64,000 nucleotides of DNA from Chromobacterium sinusclupearum (GTDB lineage Bacteria; Pseudomonadota; Gammaproteobacteria; Burkholderiales; Chromobacteriaceae). The position numbers were made by a program, and so were the translations under genes. Every line of letters starts with the position of its first letter. Position 1 is the stretch's first letter. The notes under the pieces were generated by a model. The model did no database searches and was not told where the DNA came from. It saw only the letters and a program-made list of their open reading frames with translations. Positions 1-8,700 of the stretch are shown here, one piece after another. The DNA lies in NCBI RefSeq assembly GCF_002902845.1, contig NZ_PPTF01000014.1:1-64000 (forward strand), read 5' to 3'.

Positions 1-342
1 GCCGACCTGGCCGATCTGGGCCGGCCGCTGCCGCAGCTGCAGGATGCGCCGATCAGCGAAACCCTGGACGTCGCCACCGCGATGGGCTGGCTGTATGTGG
101 TGGAAGGCTCCAAGCTGGGCGCCGCCATCCTGTATAAGCTGGCCGGCAAACTCGGATTGGACGAGCACTGCGGCGCCCGCCACCTGGCCGGTCATCCGGA
201 TGGCCGCGCCCGCCACTGGCGCGCTTTCACCGCCGTGCTGGACGGCCTGCAGCTGGATGAGGCGGCGGAGGCCCGCGTCACCGCCGGCGCGGTGGCGGCC
301 TTCGCTTGCATGAATGGCCATCTGGACCAGGTGTACGCTTGA
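1..342 (+). CDS. Biliverdin-producing heme oxygenase, C-terminal part
   Basis: The 5' end lies outside the window; 113 codons remain, ending in TGA at 340-342. The segment GWLYVVEGSKLGAAIL matches the conserved region of bacterial heme oxygenases of the BphO type, where a glycine-rich helix lies over the haem. Such enzymes open haem to biliverdin, usually to supply a bacteriophytochrome chromophore or to obtain iron. The proximal histidine expected near the N-terminus cannot be checked. The next gene overlaps or abuts the stop codon, so the two are probably co-transcribed. The family call is fairly safe; the physiological partner is unknown because the upstream neighbour is not visible. Confidence 0.75.
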   Translation, partial: ADLADLGRPLPQLQDAPISETLDVATAMGWLYVVEGSKLGAAILYKLAGKLGLDEHCGARHLAGHPDGRARHWRAFTAVLDGLQLDEAAEARVTAGAVAAFACMNGHLDQVYA

Positions 343-719
343 GCCCTGGGCAGTATCCGGCGGTGCGCTGGTTTTACCTGCTAAGCGGCGTCTTGATGGT
401 CGGACTGGGCGTGATCGGCGCGCTGTTGCCAGTGATGCCCACCACCATTTTCCTGATCCTGGCGCTGGCTTGTTTCAGCAAATCATCGCCGCGGCTGGAG
501 CAGCGGCTGCTGGACCATCCGCGCTTCGGCCCCGGCCTGCGCCGTTGGCGCGAACAGCGCATCGTGCCCGCGCGCGCCAAATGCTTCGCCGCGCTGGGCA
601 TGGGGGCCGGATTCGTTGCCCTGTTGCTGGCCAGGCCGCCGCATTGGGTGCCATGGCTGGTGGCGGCGATCGAGCTGTCGGTGCTGCTGTATCTGCTGAG
701 CCGGCCGTCGAAGCCATAG
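339..719 (+). CDS. DUF454 (YbaN-like) inner-membrane protein
   Basis: A short hydrophobic protein of about 126 residues. It contains GLGVIGALLPVMPTTIFLILALACFSKSS, split here as the family hallmark G-x-IG-x-LP-x-(L/M)PTT followed by a hydrophobic helix and S-S-P-R. Two to three membrane helices are predicted by eye (about residues 9-45 and 85-118). The function of DUF454/YbaN proteins is not established. I prefer a TTG start at 339, which overlaps the heme oxygenase stop (TTGA) and follows an AGGT motif. An in-frame ATG at 306 would lengthen the protein by 11 residues and overlap the upstream gene by 37 nt. The stop codon lies at the edge of a 74-bp inverted-repeat element. Confidence 0.8.
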   Translation: MSPGQYPAVRWFYLLSGVLMVGLGVIGALLPVMPTTIFLILALACFSKSSPRLEQRLLDHPRFGPGLRRWREQRIVPARAKCFAALGMGAGFVALLLARPPHWVPWLVAAIELSVLLYLLSRPSKP

Positions 720-791
720 GGGCTGTTGACGTTTGGTGAGCGGTCGCGCCGGGCGCAAACGCAATCCACCCAGCACACTTCAACAGCCCCT
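718..791. repeat. 74-bp inverted-repeat element
   Basis: Perfect 12-bp terminal inverted repeats (AGGGGCTGTTGA and its complement) enclose a nested 6-bp dyad (CGTTTG at 730-735, CAAACG at 756-761). No U-tract follows, so it is not a typical terminator. The end motif GGGGCTGTTGACG resembles the terminus of the larger element at 24409-24601, which suggests a dispersed non-coding repeat family. It overlaps the TAG stop of the DUF454 gene. Confidence 0.5.
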
Positions 792-884
792 AAGAATGCG
801 CGGCGAAGATGCAAGCATGTCGTCAGAAGCGGGCTTGCCGCATAATGTGGGCTTGGCGGCCGCTTGGCCGAAGAAGGGGGAACC

Positions 885-1214
885 ATGAAGATGCTGACGA
901 AGAGCGGGCTGTTGCTGGCGGCCCTGTGGTCTGGCGCTGCGCTGGCGCAAACCGTCGATGAGCAATTGCTGGCGGCGCAGATGGCGTTTCAGCAGGCGGA
1001 GAGCCAGCAGCGAACGGCCGACAAGCGATTGAAGGACGCGCAGGACGCCAAGGCGTTGGCCGAACAAAAACTCGCCGGCGCCCAGGCGGCCTTGGACAAG
1101 GCCAGCGCCGATCTGAACGAGGCCACCACGGCCCAGGGCAACGCGCAGCAGACCTTGCAGCAGGCTACCCAGGCGCTGCAACAGGCCTGGCAGCGCAAGG
1201 AAGGCGGGCAATAA
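885..1214 (+). CDS. Small periplasmic coiled-coil protein of unknown function
   Basis: A 109-residue protein. An N-terminal signal peptide (MKMLTKSGLLLAALWSGAALA, split after A-L-A) is followed by an almost uninterrupted Ala/Gln/Lys-rich helix with heptad-like spacing, roughly residues 25-105. The start was chosen at ATG 885 because the purine-rich AAGAAGGGGG sits just upstream and because it begins the signal sequence; an in-frame ATG lies 21 nt further up without these merits. I recognise no family; the composition recalls small Lpp- or YbgF-like periplasmic coiled coils, but this is only a resemblance. It appears monocistronic and converges on the DUF4124 gene. Confidence 0.7.
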   Translation: MKMLTKSGLLLAALWSGAALAQTVDEQLLAAQMAFQQAESQQRTADKRLKDAQDAKALAEQKLAGAQAALDKASADLNEATTAQGNAQQTLQQATQALQQAWQRKEGGQ

Positions 1215-1240
1215 TAGCCGCGCAAGCCTGACGAGCCGCG

Positions 1241-1828
1241 CTATTTGCCGCTGAGCTGGCGGTAGCGCTGCAGGTCCTGCTGCATTTTCTGCTGGTAGTT
1301 GTTGATTTCGGCGCGCTTGGACGCCATCAGGGCCTGTAGGTCTTTCTGTTCGCGTTGCAGCACTTGCAGATTGTGCAGCGTGGCGGCGGGCGGTTTTTGA
1401 TGCTGCTTGTTGTGCTGTTCGAGGTCTTGTTGCAAGTCGCGCTGCTGGATGGCCAGGCCCTGGGCGCGCAGCTCCAGCGCGCGATAGGCCGACTGCAGAA
1501 CGGAGAGCTGCTTTTCGCGGTCGGCCTGCAGCTCCGCCAGCGTGGAGTAGCTCTGCACCAGCGCCTGGTCATGGCGCGCGGCATCCTGCTGCTTTTGCAG
1601 CAGCTGCCTGGCGGCGGCGGCCGAGGCTTCGCGGCTTTGGCGCTGCGCCTCGGTTTCGGCCGGCTTTTTCACCATGCCCTGCTTGCTCAGCTGCGCCACG
1701 CCGCGGCTTTGACCTTGCAGCGGCGGCGCGTCGCTGTAATGCGTCTTGCCGGACTCGTCCACCCATTTGTACACGTCGGCGTGAGCCAGCGAACACAACA
1801 GCAGCAGCAATCCGGCAAGCGCTTTCAT
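1241..1828 (-). CDS. DUF4124 domain-containing periplasmic protein
   Basis: A 195-residue exported protein. Residues 1-17 form a signal peptide ([17 protein letters not shown]). The segment VYKWVDESGKTHYSDAPP is the DUF4124 signature, a small beta-rich module common in beta- and gammaproteobacteria. The remainder (about 60-195) is a Gln/Leu/Arg-rich coiled coil. The function of DUF4124 is unknown. The ATG overlaps the TGA of pyrE by one base (TGATG), so it is translationally coupled to pyrE. This coupling may only reflect operon sharing; nothing in the protein suggests pyrimidine metabolism. Confidence 0.85.
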   Translation of the reverse strand: MKALAGLLLLLCSLAHADVYKWVDESGKTHYSDAPPLQGQSRGVAQLSKQGMVKKPAETEAQRQSREASAAAARQLLQKQQDAARHDQALVQSYSTLAELQADREKQLSVLQSAYRALELRAQGLAIQQRDLQQDLEQHNKQHQKPPAATLHNLQVLQREQKDLQALMASKRAEINNYQQKMQQDLQRYRQLSGK

Positions 1829-2472
1829 CAGTAGTCGACTCCGTACTGGGCGCGATAGGCGCGCACCGCGTCGAGGTGGGCGGCCAGCTCCGGGCTGTTT
1901 TCCAGGAAGCCCAGCACGTCTTTCAGCGTGGCGATGGCCACGACCGGCAGGCCGTGTTGCTGCGCCACTTCCTGCACCGCGGACAATTCGCCCTGGCCGC
2001 GCTCCATCCGGTCCAGCGCGATGGCCACGCCGGCTGGGGTGGCGCCGGCGGCGCGGATCAGCTCCACCGATTCGCGCACCGAGGTGCCGGCGGAAATCAC
2101 GTCGTCTATGATCAGCACCTTGCCCTGCAGCGGCGCGCCGACCAGGGTGCCGCCTTCGCCGTGGTCCTTGGCTTCCTTGCGGTTGTAGGCAAACGGCACG
2201 TTGCGGCCCTGTTCCGCCAGCGCCATGCCGGCGGCGGCGGCCAGGATGATGCCCTTGTAGGCCGGGCCGAACAGCATGTCGAACTGAACCTGGCTGTTCA
2301 GGATGGACTGGGCGTAGAAGCGGGACAGCTTCAGCGTGGATTCGCCATCGTTGAACAGGCCGGCGTTGAAGAAGTACGGCGATTTGCGTCCCGCCTTGGT
2401 GATGAACTCGCCAAACTTCAAAACCTGCTTGTCGAGCGCAAAACGAATAAACTCTTGACGGAAATCGCTCAT
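1828..2472 (-). CDS. pyrE: Orotate phosphoribosyltransferase
   Basis: Converts orotate and PRPP to orotidine 5'-monophosphate, the fifth step of de novo pyrimidine synthesis. At 214 residues it has the normal length. The PRPP-binding signature [13 protein letters not shown] lies at about residues 120-132, and [17 protein letters not shown] near the N-terminus is typical of the enterobacterial-type enzyme. I chose the ATG at 2472 because AAGGAG is spaced 5 nt before it; a GTG two codons upstream overlaps that ribosome-binding site. It is divergent from the exonuclease III gene, with about 65 bp between the starts, and is followed without a gap by the DUF4124 gene. Confidence 0.97.
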   Translation of the reverse strand: MSDFRQEFIRFALDKQVLKFGEFITKAGRKSPYFFNAGLFNDGESTLKLSRFYAQSILNSQVQFDMLFGPAYKGIILAAAAGMALAEQGRNVPFAYNRKEAKDHGEGGTLVGAPLQGKVLIIDDVISAGTSVRESVELIRAAGATPAGVAIALDRMERGQGELSAVQEVAQQHGLPVVAIATLKDVLGFLENSPELAAHLDAVRAYRAQYGVDY

Positions 2473-2537
2473 CTTCACTCCTTGATGAAATCGTTAACAG
2501 ACCCTAAATTGCCGCAAGCATAACACGGGAGATACCC

Positions 2538-3314
2538 TTGCTTCGAATCGTTTCCGCCAACCTGAATGGCATCCGCTCGGCGGACAAGAAAGGCTTTTTC
2601 GACTGGCTGGCCACCATCCACGCCGACTTCGTCTGCGTGCAGGAACTGAAGGCGCAGGCCGGCGATCTGTCGGATCGGATGCGCAATCCGGACGGCCTGA
2701 CCGGCTATTTCCATTATGCCGAGAAGAAAGGCTATAGCGGCGTCGGCCTGTATACCCGCCGCCAGCCGGACGCGGTGGTGGAGGGGTTGGGCGTGGACTG
2801 GATCGATGCCGAAGGCCGTTTCCTGCAGCTGGATTTCGGCAATCTGTCCGTCATCTCGCTGTACTTGCCGTCCGGCTCCAGCAGCGATGAACGGCAGCAG
2901 GTGAAGTTCGATTTTCTCGATGTGTTCATGCCGCATCTGGAGAAGCTGAAGGCGGCCGGCCGCGACATCGTGATCTGCGGCGACTGGAACATCGCCCACA
3001 ATGAGATCGACCTGAAAAACTGGAAGGGCAATCTGAAGAATTCCGGCTTCCTGCCGGAGGAGCGCGCCTGGATGACCGACCTGCTGGGCCGCGTCGGCTG
3101 GCGCGACGTGTGGCGCAATCTGTATCCGGAGGCGCCAGGCTATACCTGGTGGAGCAATCGCGGCCAGGCCTACGCCAAGGACGTGGGCTGGCGCATCGAT
3201 TACCACATCGTCACGCCGTCGCTGCTGGAGCTGGCCCAATCCGCCAGCGTGTACAAGGATGAGAAGTTCTCCGACCACGCGCCCTTGATCGTCGACTACC
3301 GCCGGAGCCTGTGA
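2538..3314 (+). CDS. xthA: Exodeoxyribonuclease III (AP endonuclease)
   Basis: A 258-residue member of the ExoIII/AP-endonuclease family, acting on abasic sites and 3'-blocked ends in base-excision repair. Visible catalytic features are N-x-NGIRSA near the N-terminus, the metal-binding Glu in CVQELK, the GDWNIAHNEIDL loop with the catalytic Asp/Asn pair, and the C-terminal FSDHAPLIVDY that holds the essential His. The start is a TTG at 2538 preceded by GGGAGA; no better ATG fits the conserved N-terminus (LRIVSANLNG). It overlaps the downstream hydrolase by one base. In several betaproteobacteria this paralogue is called exoA; the symbol xthA reflects family membership only. Confidence 0.93.
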   Translation: MLRIVSANLNGIRSADKKGFFDWLATIHADFVCVQELKAQAGDLSDRMRNPDGLTGYFHYAEKKGYSGVGLYTRRQPDAVVEGLGVDWIDAEGRFLQLDFGNLSVISLYLPSGSSSDERQQVKFDFLDVFMPHLEKLKAAGRDIVICGDWNIAHNEIDLKNWKGNLKNSGFLPEERAWMTDLLGRVGWRDVWRNLYPEAPGYTWWSNRGQAYAKDVGWRIDYHIVTPSLLELAQSASVYKDEKFSDHAPLIVDYRRSL

Positions 3315-3910
3315 TGTGGGACGACGATGACGTCACGCTGCTGACGGTGCCGGGCTGGGGCAATTCCGGCGACACGCACTGGCACGGCTATTGGGAGAAG
3401 ACCTATCCGCTGGCGCGCCGCGCGGAGCAGCGCGACTGGCTATACCCGACCCGCGACGAATGGGTGGCCGGTCTGGATGCGGCTATTGCCGCGATTCCCG
3501 GCAAACTGGTCATCGCCGCGCACAGCCTGGGTTGCCATACCGCCGTCGCGTGGCTGCTGCAGGCTTCGCTGCAGCAGCAGAGCAAGGTCAAGGGCGCGCT
3601 GCTGGTGGCGCCGCCGGCGATTCCTTTGACCGACGAGCGGGCCCGCGCCAGCGGCGAACTGCCGGCAGGCGCGCCGCTGCCGACTTTCGCCGGCTTCGAG
3701 ACGCTGCCGGAGCGCAAGCTGCCGGTGCCGGCGTTGCTGGTGGCCAGCCGCGACGATCCGTTCTGCGAGTTTGAAGAAGCGCGGCGGATGGCCGCGCTGT
3801 GGGGCGCGGAGTTCATCGACGGCGGCATGGCCGGCCATATGGGCAGCCACGCCGGCCTGGGCAGCTGGGCGGCCGGACAGCGCCTGCTGCAGCGCTTGAT
3901 TCTGGCTTGA
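3314..3910 (+). CDS. RBBP9/YdeN-family alpha/beta hydrolase
   Basis: A 198-residue serine hydrolase of the RBBP9/YdeN family. It begins VTLLTVPGWGNSGDTHW, which is the usual first strand plus oxyanion loop of this group. The nucleophile elbow is AHSLGC, the acid is likely in SRDDPF and the His in AGHMGSHAGLG, giving a complete Ser-Asp-His triad. No transmembrane segment or signal peptide is seen, so it should be cytosolic. The substrate is unknown. The ATG at 3314 overlaps the stop of the exonuclease gene (TGATG), implying coupled translation; a GTG three bases upstream is an alternative start. Confidence 0.87.
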   Translation: MWDDDDVTLLTVPGWGNSGDTHWHGYWEKTYPLARRAEQRDWLYPTRDEWVAGLDAAIAAIPGKLVIAAHSLGCHTAVAWLLQASLQQQSKVKGALLVAPPAIPLTDERARASGELPAGAPLPTFAGFETLPERKLPVPALLVASRDDPFCEFEEARRMAALWGAEFIDGGMAGHMGSHAGLGSWAAGQRLLQRLILA

Positions 3911-3930
3911 CGCGACGGGCGCGCCGCTTG

Positions 3931-4770
3931 TCAGCGCGCCACCGGCCGCGCCGGGTCGCTGCACCATTCGCTCCACGATCCGGGATAGAGCCGGCTGCCG
4001 GAAAAACCGGCGATCTCCATCGACAGCAGGTTCTGGCAGGCGGTGACGCCGGAACCGCATTGGTGGACGATGGCGGCGGGGTCGAAACCTTGGCCCAGCA
4101 GCGCCTCCCATTCCGCGCGCAATTGCGCGGCCGGCTTGTAGCGCTGTTCGGCGTCCAGATTATTCATGAAGAAGCGGTTGGCCGCGCCCGGTATGTGGCC
4201 GGCCACCGGGTCTATCGTCTCGCCTATGCCGTGGAAGCGCTCATTGCTGCGAGCGTCCACCACGGTGAAGGCCTGTGTTTGCAGATTGGCCAGCACGGCG
4301 TCGACATCGACGGTTGCCGCCAGCGACGGCCGGATGGCGAAGCGGCGCGAGCGGCGGGCCGGCGGCGCTTGATCCAGCGGCAGGCCGGCGGCTAGCCAAG
4401 CTTTCAGGCCCCCATCCAGCACCGCCGCCTTGTCATGGCCCAGCCAGCGCAGCAGCCACCAGGCGCGCGCGGCGTATTGGCTGGAACCGTCGTCGTAGGC
4501 TACCACTTGCGTAGCCGCATCCACCCCTATCGCGCCCAGATCCACCGCCAGCCGCTGGCCATCCGGCAAGGGATGGCGGCCGTTGCGGCCGTTCTTGCTG
4601 GAGGACAGATGGTAGTCCAGATGCAGGTAGTGGGCGCCGGGCAGATGCCCTTGTTCGTAGGCGGCGGGGCCGTAGTCGGGATTGTCCAGCTGGAAGCGGC
4701 AATCCAGCACGACCACCTCGGCAGGCGGCAGGCTAGACAGTTGTTCCGGCGTGATCAGCGTGGTGTACAT
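3931..4770 (-). CDS. Sulfurtransferase, two-domain rhodanese (3-mercaptopyruvate type)
   Basis: A 279-residue tandem-rhodanese enzyme. The first, inactive domain (about 5-130) carries VVLDCRFQLDNPDYG and YAARAWWLLRWLG. The second holds VVDARSNERFHG and the active loop CGSGVTAC with the persulfide cysteine at residue 238. The CGSGV(T/S)A loop is characteristic of 3-mercaptopyruvate sulfurtransferases (SseA) rather than thiosulfate sulfurtransferases, whose loop is usually CRKGVTA; this is family knowledge, not a measured specificity. It is convergent with the hydrolase gene and stands alone. A likely role is sulfur transfer to cyanide or thiols, or cysteine catabolism. Confidence 0.92.
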   Translation of the reverse strand: MYTTLITPEQLSSLPPAEVVVLDCRFQLDNPDYGPAAYEQGHLPGAHYLHLDYHLSSSKNGRNGRHPLPDGQRLAVDLGAIGVDAATQVVAYDDGSSQYAARAWWLLRWLGHDKAAVLDGGLKAWLAAGLPLDQAPPARRSRRFAIRPSLAATVDVDAVLANLQTQAFTVVDARSNERFHGIGETIDPVAGHIPGAANRFFMNNLDAEQRYKPAAQLRAEWEALLGQGFDPAAIVHQCGSGVTACQNLLSMEIAGFSGSRLYPGSWSEWCSDPARPVAR

Positions 4771-4949
4771 GGCGTCTTCAGCGTAATCGTTGGACGTTCA
4801 GGCTAATGGCAGGATGTGAATCCTGGCAAGTGTGCTAAAACATTAACATTCTTCATTTCGATTGTTTAATTGGCAGAGTAAGCTGAGATGACAGGCTGTC
4901 GCCATGTTTAGGGACGGCCAATCAAAACAATCCAGTATTGGGGATGGAC

Positions 4950-6599
4950 ATGTTTAATACTTTGACTATTGGCCAGCGCATTCTGCTGTTGGCGTGCAGC
5001 TTGCTGCTCGCCATGTTTGTGCTGGGCGGCGGCACCTGGTGGACGATGAATAATCTAGAGGCGGAGCTGAAGGTGCTGGTCAACGAAAAGATCGCCTTCC
5101 GCCACCAGTTGGACCGCATGCAGCGCACCATGATGCAGATTCGCCAGGATGAGAAGAATATCTTCATCAGCATAGGCAACCCGGCGAACACCGATCAGAG
5201 CATCCAGACCAATAAGCAAGCCCTGGACAAGAGCATCGCCAAGCTGCGCGATCAGGTGGGCGAAGCCAAGGCCATGGCGATGGCCGGCGATCATCAGGCG
5301 GAGTTCGATGGCGTGCTGTCCGGTCTGGATGGCTACGCCCAGGGCATGGCTGGGCTGTACCAGAAGATAGAAAAGGGTGAAATCACCGCGGCCAATGTCG
5401 CCGACGCCAATATCATTCCCTTCAAGCCCAAGCTCTACGCGGCGCGGGACACGCTGATCAAGCTGCGGGAGCTGGCGGACAACACCGCGAAAGAATCCGA
5501 AGACGCCATGGTGGCGGCGATGGAGCGCGCCGCCGCTTTCCTGTTGACGCTGCTGCTGGCGGTGCTGCTGGGCGGCGCGGCATTGGCTTGGGTGATCGCC
5601 CGCTCCATCACCAAACCGCTGGACTCCATGCAGGAGCGGATGCGCTTTGCGGCCGAACACAACGATCTGACGGTGAAGATAGAGCAGCATGGCCGCGACG
5701 AGGTCAGCGAAACCGGCCGCGCGCTGGCGCAACTGCTGGGCAATCTGCGCGCCTTCATCGACCGCACCCGGCAAGATTCCAACCAAGTCAATTCGACGGC
5801 GGCCTCGCTGTCGCAGGTATCGCAGCGCATCGCCGAGGCGTCGCGGCAGCAGACCGACGCCTCATCGTCTACCGCCGCCGCGGTGGAGCAGATGACGGTC
5901 AGCATCAATCTGGTGGCTGAGCACGCGGTGGAAATGGCCAGCGAGGCGCGCAGCAGCATGCAGGAAGCGGTCAGCGGCAGCCAGGTGGCGGGCGATGCCG
6001 CCAGGGAAATGCAGGAAATCGCCCGGGTGATAGGCGAGTCGGAGACGGTGATCAACTCGCTGAACCAGCGTTCCGACGAGATCGGCAATATCGTAGAGGT
6101 GATCCACGACATCGCCGAACAGACCAATCTCCTGGCGCTGAACGCTGCGATTGAGGCCGCGCGCGCCGGCGAAATGGGCCGCGGCTTCGCGGTGGTGGCG
6201 GACGAAGTGCGCAAGCTGGCCGAGCGCACCGCTCAGGCCACCGGCGAGATTTCGTCCAAGATCCAGGCGGTGCAGGGCGACACCACCACCGCCGTCACCA
6301 GCATGCGCGAGGCCGCCAAGCGGGTGGGGAGCGGCGTGACGCTGAGCGAGCAGGTCAGCGAGAAATTGGCGCAGATACGCGAGCTGTCGTCGGGGCTGCT
6401 GGAAAAAACCAGCGAGATCGCCGGCGCGATGCGCGAGCAGAGCACCGCCAGCAACGATGCGGCCAAGAACGTGGAGCGCATCGCCAGCATGGGCGTGGAA
6501 AACGGCCAGTCAGTCGAGTCCTCGTCCGAAATGGCGCAGCAACTGTCGCAGCTGGCGCATGGCCTGGATCAGGCGATCAGCCGCTTCCGCACCGCCTGA
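4950..6599 (+). CDS. Methyl-accepting chemotaxis protein
   Basis: A classical membrane chemoreceptor of about 549 residues. TM1 is at about 10-32, then a helical periplasmic ligand domain of about 160 residues that looks like a four-helix bundle, TM2 at about 194-214, a HAMP domain to about 268, and a cytoplasmic hairpin. The highly conserved tip lies near 383-427 ([37 protein letters not shown]). The C-terminus ends ISRFRTA without a CheR-binding NWETF-like pentapeptide. The start at ATG 4950 follows GGGG by 6 nt; ATG 4944 and TTG 4938 are in frame. No other chemotaxis genes are nearby, so the ligand cannot be inferred. Confidence 0.93.
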   Translation: MFNTLTIGQRILLLACSLLLAMFVLGGGTWWTMNNLEAELKVLVNEKIAFRHQLDRMQRTMMQIRQDEKNIFISIGNPANTDQSIQTNKQALDKSIAKLRDQVGEAKAMAMAGDHQAEFDGVLSGLDGYAQGMAGLYQKIEKGEITAANVADANIIPFKPKLYAARDTLIKLRELADNTAKESEDAMVAAMERAAAFLLTLLLAVLLGGAALAWVIARSITKPLDSMQERMRFAAEHNDLTVKIEQHGRDEVSETGRALAQLLGNLRAFIDRTRQDSNQVNSTAASLSQVSQRIAEASRQQTDASSSTAAAVEQMTVSINLVAEHAVEMASEARSSMQEAVSGSQVAGDAAREMQEIARVIGESETVINSLNQRSDEIGNIVEVIHDIAEQTNLLALNAAIEAARAGEMGRGFAVVADEVRKLAERTAQATGEISSKIQAVQGDTTTAVTSMREAAKRVGSGVTLSEQVSEKLAQIRELSSGLLEKTSEIAGAMREQSTASNDAAKNVERIASMGVENGQSVESSSEMAQQLSQLAHGLDQAISRFRTA

Positions 6600-6606
6600 G
6601 CGGGCA

Positions 6607-7005
6607 TCAGCCGGCCAGGGCGGCGCGCAACTGCGCGGCCAGCTGCGGCAGGCCGTGATCGGCGCCGGCACGGCGCGGCGCGGCCCAGATCGGGCTGGGG
6701 AAGTGGGCGTCGTCGGCAAAGCGCGGAATCACATGCCAGTGCAGATGCGGCACCATATTGCCCAGGCTGGCCAGGTTGATCTTGGCCGGCCGCATCACCT
6801 GGCGCAGCGCCGTCTCGGTGCGGTAGACCCAATCCATCAGATGCTGGCGCTGATCGGGCGGGAGGTCGGTCATTTCGGCGACATGGCCGCGCCAGATCAC
6901 GCGGCAGAAGCCTGGATAGCCGGGTTCGTCGACCAGCAGCACCCGTAGCCAGGCGTCTTCGAACAGCAGCTCTCCGGCGGGAGCCTGACACAATTCACAA
7001 TCCAT
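6607..7005 (-). CDS. HIT-family protein
   Basis: A 132-residue histidine-triad nucleotide-binding protein. The motif HLHWHVIPR (His 87, 89 and 91) is the H-phi-H-phi-H triad that forms the phosphate-binding and catalytic site. An N-terminal CELC pair could bind metal, as in some HIT proteins. Family members hydrolyse nucleoside phosphoramidates or dinucleoside polyphosphates; the exact substrate is unknown. AGGAAA upstream of the ATG at 7005 supports this start. It converges closely on the chemoreceptor gene, with 7 bp between stops and no obvious terminator. Confidence 0.9.
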   Translation of the reverse strand: MDCELCQAPAGELLFEDAWLRVLLVDEPGYPGFCRVIWRGHVAEMTDLPPDQRQHLMDWVYRTETALRQVMRPAKINLASLGNMVPHLHWHVIPRFADDAHFPSPIWAAPRRAGADHGLPQLAAQLRAALAG

Positions 7006-7252
7006 GATGCGTTTCCTGTTGCTATCGTGGCGTCGATTCTACCCCCGCTATGCGCAATGGGGCAGTCATGGCGGTCTGTTATACTGACAGCGTCGGCGTT
7101 GCAGCGCTCAATCCGGCCCGGCAGCGCATCTGCGTCAAGGCGCGTCCGCGCCAGCCGTACCATCATGATGGCTGGGCGGCGAGGGATCGGGTTGGGTCGA
7201 CGGCGCCAAGCGCCGACAGGCGTTCCAGAATCATAAACAGTCGGGAATCAAT

Positions 7253-8569
7253 GTGAGTTTTGCCAATAGTCTTTTTGTCATCGGCCTGCTGATTGCGGCC
7301 AGTGCCTTTTTCTCGGTGTCGGAAATCTCTCTGGCCGCCGCGCGCAAGATCAAGCTGCGCCAGCTGGCGGAAGAGGGCAATGCCAGCGCCGAGCGGGTGC
7401 TGGAGCTGCAGGAACAGCCGGGGCACTTTTTCACCGTGGTGCAGATCGGCCTGAACGCCGTGGCCATCCTGGCCGGTATCCTAGGCGAGGCGGCCTTCAC
7501 GCCGTATTTCTCCGCCATGCTGCATCTGGTGTCGCCGGCGCCGTGGGTGGAGCATCTGAGCTTCATCCTGTCCTTCGTCACCGTCACTTCCTTGTTCGTG
7601 CTGTTTGCCGACCTGATGCCCAAGCGCCTGGGCATGGTGGCGCCGGAGCGCATCGCGCTGTTGGTAGTGCGGCCCATGCTGTTCTGTGTGCGGGTGTGCA
7701 GCCCGCTGGTGTGGCTGTTCAACGGCCTGGCCAATGTGTTTTTCCGCCTGTTCGGCGTGCCCACCGGCCGGCCGGATGATCTCACCTCGGCCGATATCGT
7801 GGCGATGATGGATGCCGGCGCCGAGGCGGGCGTGCTGCAACAGCGCGAGCACCACTTGATCGAAAACGTGTTCGAGCTGGAAAGCCGCACCGTGCCGTCA
7901 TCGATGACCGCGCGCGAAAGCATCATCTACTTCACGCTGCATGAAGATGAAGCCAGCATCAAACAGAAGATCGCCGAACATCCGCATACCAAGTTTCTGG
8001 TGTGCGACGGCGTGATCGACTCGGTGATCGGCTATGTCGATTCCAAGGACATCCTGATGCGGCTGATCAACCAGCAAAGCCTGTCGATGAAGCGCGAGCT
8101 GACGATACGCAATGTGCTGATCATTCCGGATTCGCTGACCCTGTCTGAGCTGCTGGAGCGCTTCAAGGCCTCGCGCGAGGACTTCGCGGTGGTGATGAAT
8201 GAATACGCTCTGGTGGTGGGGGTGATCACCCTCAACGATGTGATGAGCACGGTGATGGGCGACCTGGTCAGCCAGTTCCAGGAGGAGCAGATCGTCAAGC
8301 GCGATGAGCGCTCCTGGCTGGTGGACGGCGCCACGCCGGTGGAGGACGTGCTGCGGGCGCTGGATATCGAGGCGTTTCCGGATGATGAGAATTACGAAAC
8401 CATCGCCGGCTTCATGATGTACATGCTGCGCAAGATTCCCAAACGCACCGACAACGTGGAGTTTGAAGGCTACAAGTTTGAAGTGGTGGACATCGACAAT
8501 TACCGCATCGACCAGCTGCTGGTGACGCGGATACCGCCGGCGGTGGCCGAGATCGAATCCGCGCGCTGA
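7253..8569 (+). CDS. CNNM/DUF21 and CBS-domain membrane protein (HlyC/CorC family)
   Basis: A 438-residue protein with three parts. An N-terminal DUF21/CNNM membrane domain spans about residues 1-195, with at least three to four hydrophobic helices and the conserved FFSVSEISLAAARKIKLRQLAEEG. A CBS pair follows at about 205-335 (SSMTARESIIYFTL, IGYVDSKDILMRL, FAVVMNEYALVVGVITLNDV), then a C-terminal CorC_HlyC domain at about 350-430. Homologues are tied to magnesium or cobalt homeostasis, and the old hemolysin name is misleading. The start is GTG at 7253, embedded in ATGTGA so that an out-of-frame ATG lies two bases upstream and is followed at once by TGA. Transcribed alone. Confidence 0.9.
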   Translation: MSFANSLFVIGLLIAASAFFSVSEISLAAARKIKLRQLAEEGNASAERVLELQEQPGHFFTVVQIGLNAVAILAGILGEAAFTPYFSAMLHLVSPAPWVEHLSFILSFVTVTSLFVLFADLMPKRLGMVAPERIALLVVRPMLFCVRVCSPLVWLFNGLANVFFRLFGVPTGRPDDLTSADIVAMMDAGAEAGVLQQREHHLIENVFELESRTVPSSMTARESIIYFTLHEDEASIKQKIAEHPHTKFLVCDGVIDSVIGYVDSKDILMRLINQQSLSMKRELTIRNVLIIPDSLTLSELLERFKASREDFAVVMNEYALVVGVITLNDVMSTVMGDLVSQFQEEQIVKRDERSWLVDGATPVEDVLRALDIEAFPDDENYETIAGFMMYMLRKIPKRTDNVEFEGYKFEVVDIDNYRIDQLLVTRIPPAVAEIESAR

Positions 8570-8581
8570 TATTACGATTGG

Positions 8582-8596
8582 TTACACCCGCTTACA
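8582..8596 (+). promoter_or_regulatory. TTACA direct repeat, possible response-regulator site
   Basis: TTACA occurs at 8582-8586 and 8592-8596 with a 10-bp period, about 105 bp upstream of the asr-like gene. Tandem half-sites one helical turn apart are the usual target of OmpR/PhoB-type regulators. In E. coli, asr is controlled by RstA and PhoB. Assignment here is inference. Confidence 0.35.
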
Positions 8597-8700
8597 TGGG
8601 ACTCACAGACGGAATAGGGCGGCCTGCCTAAGATGAGTTCAAGGATGCGCCGAGTGGCGCTCCAGACAACAATCCCCTACCTGGATTCGGGAGACTGACC

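Noticed and set aside
718..791. The 74-bp inverted repeat considered as a Rho-independent terminator.
   Set aside because: The arms are 50 bp apart and no T-tract follows either arm.
7050..7256. A 68-codon frame ending at the start of the CBS-domain gene, considered as a leader peptide.
   Set aside because: Arg/Ala-rich translation without family features or ribosome-binding site. The region is more simply the promoter of the next gene.
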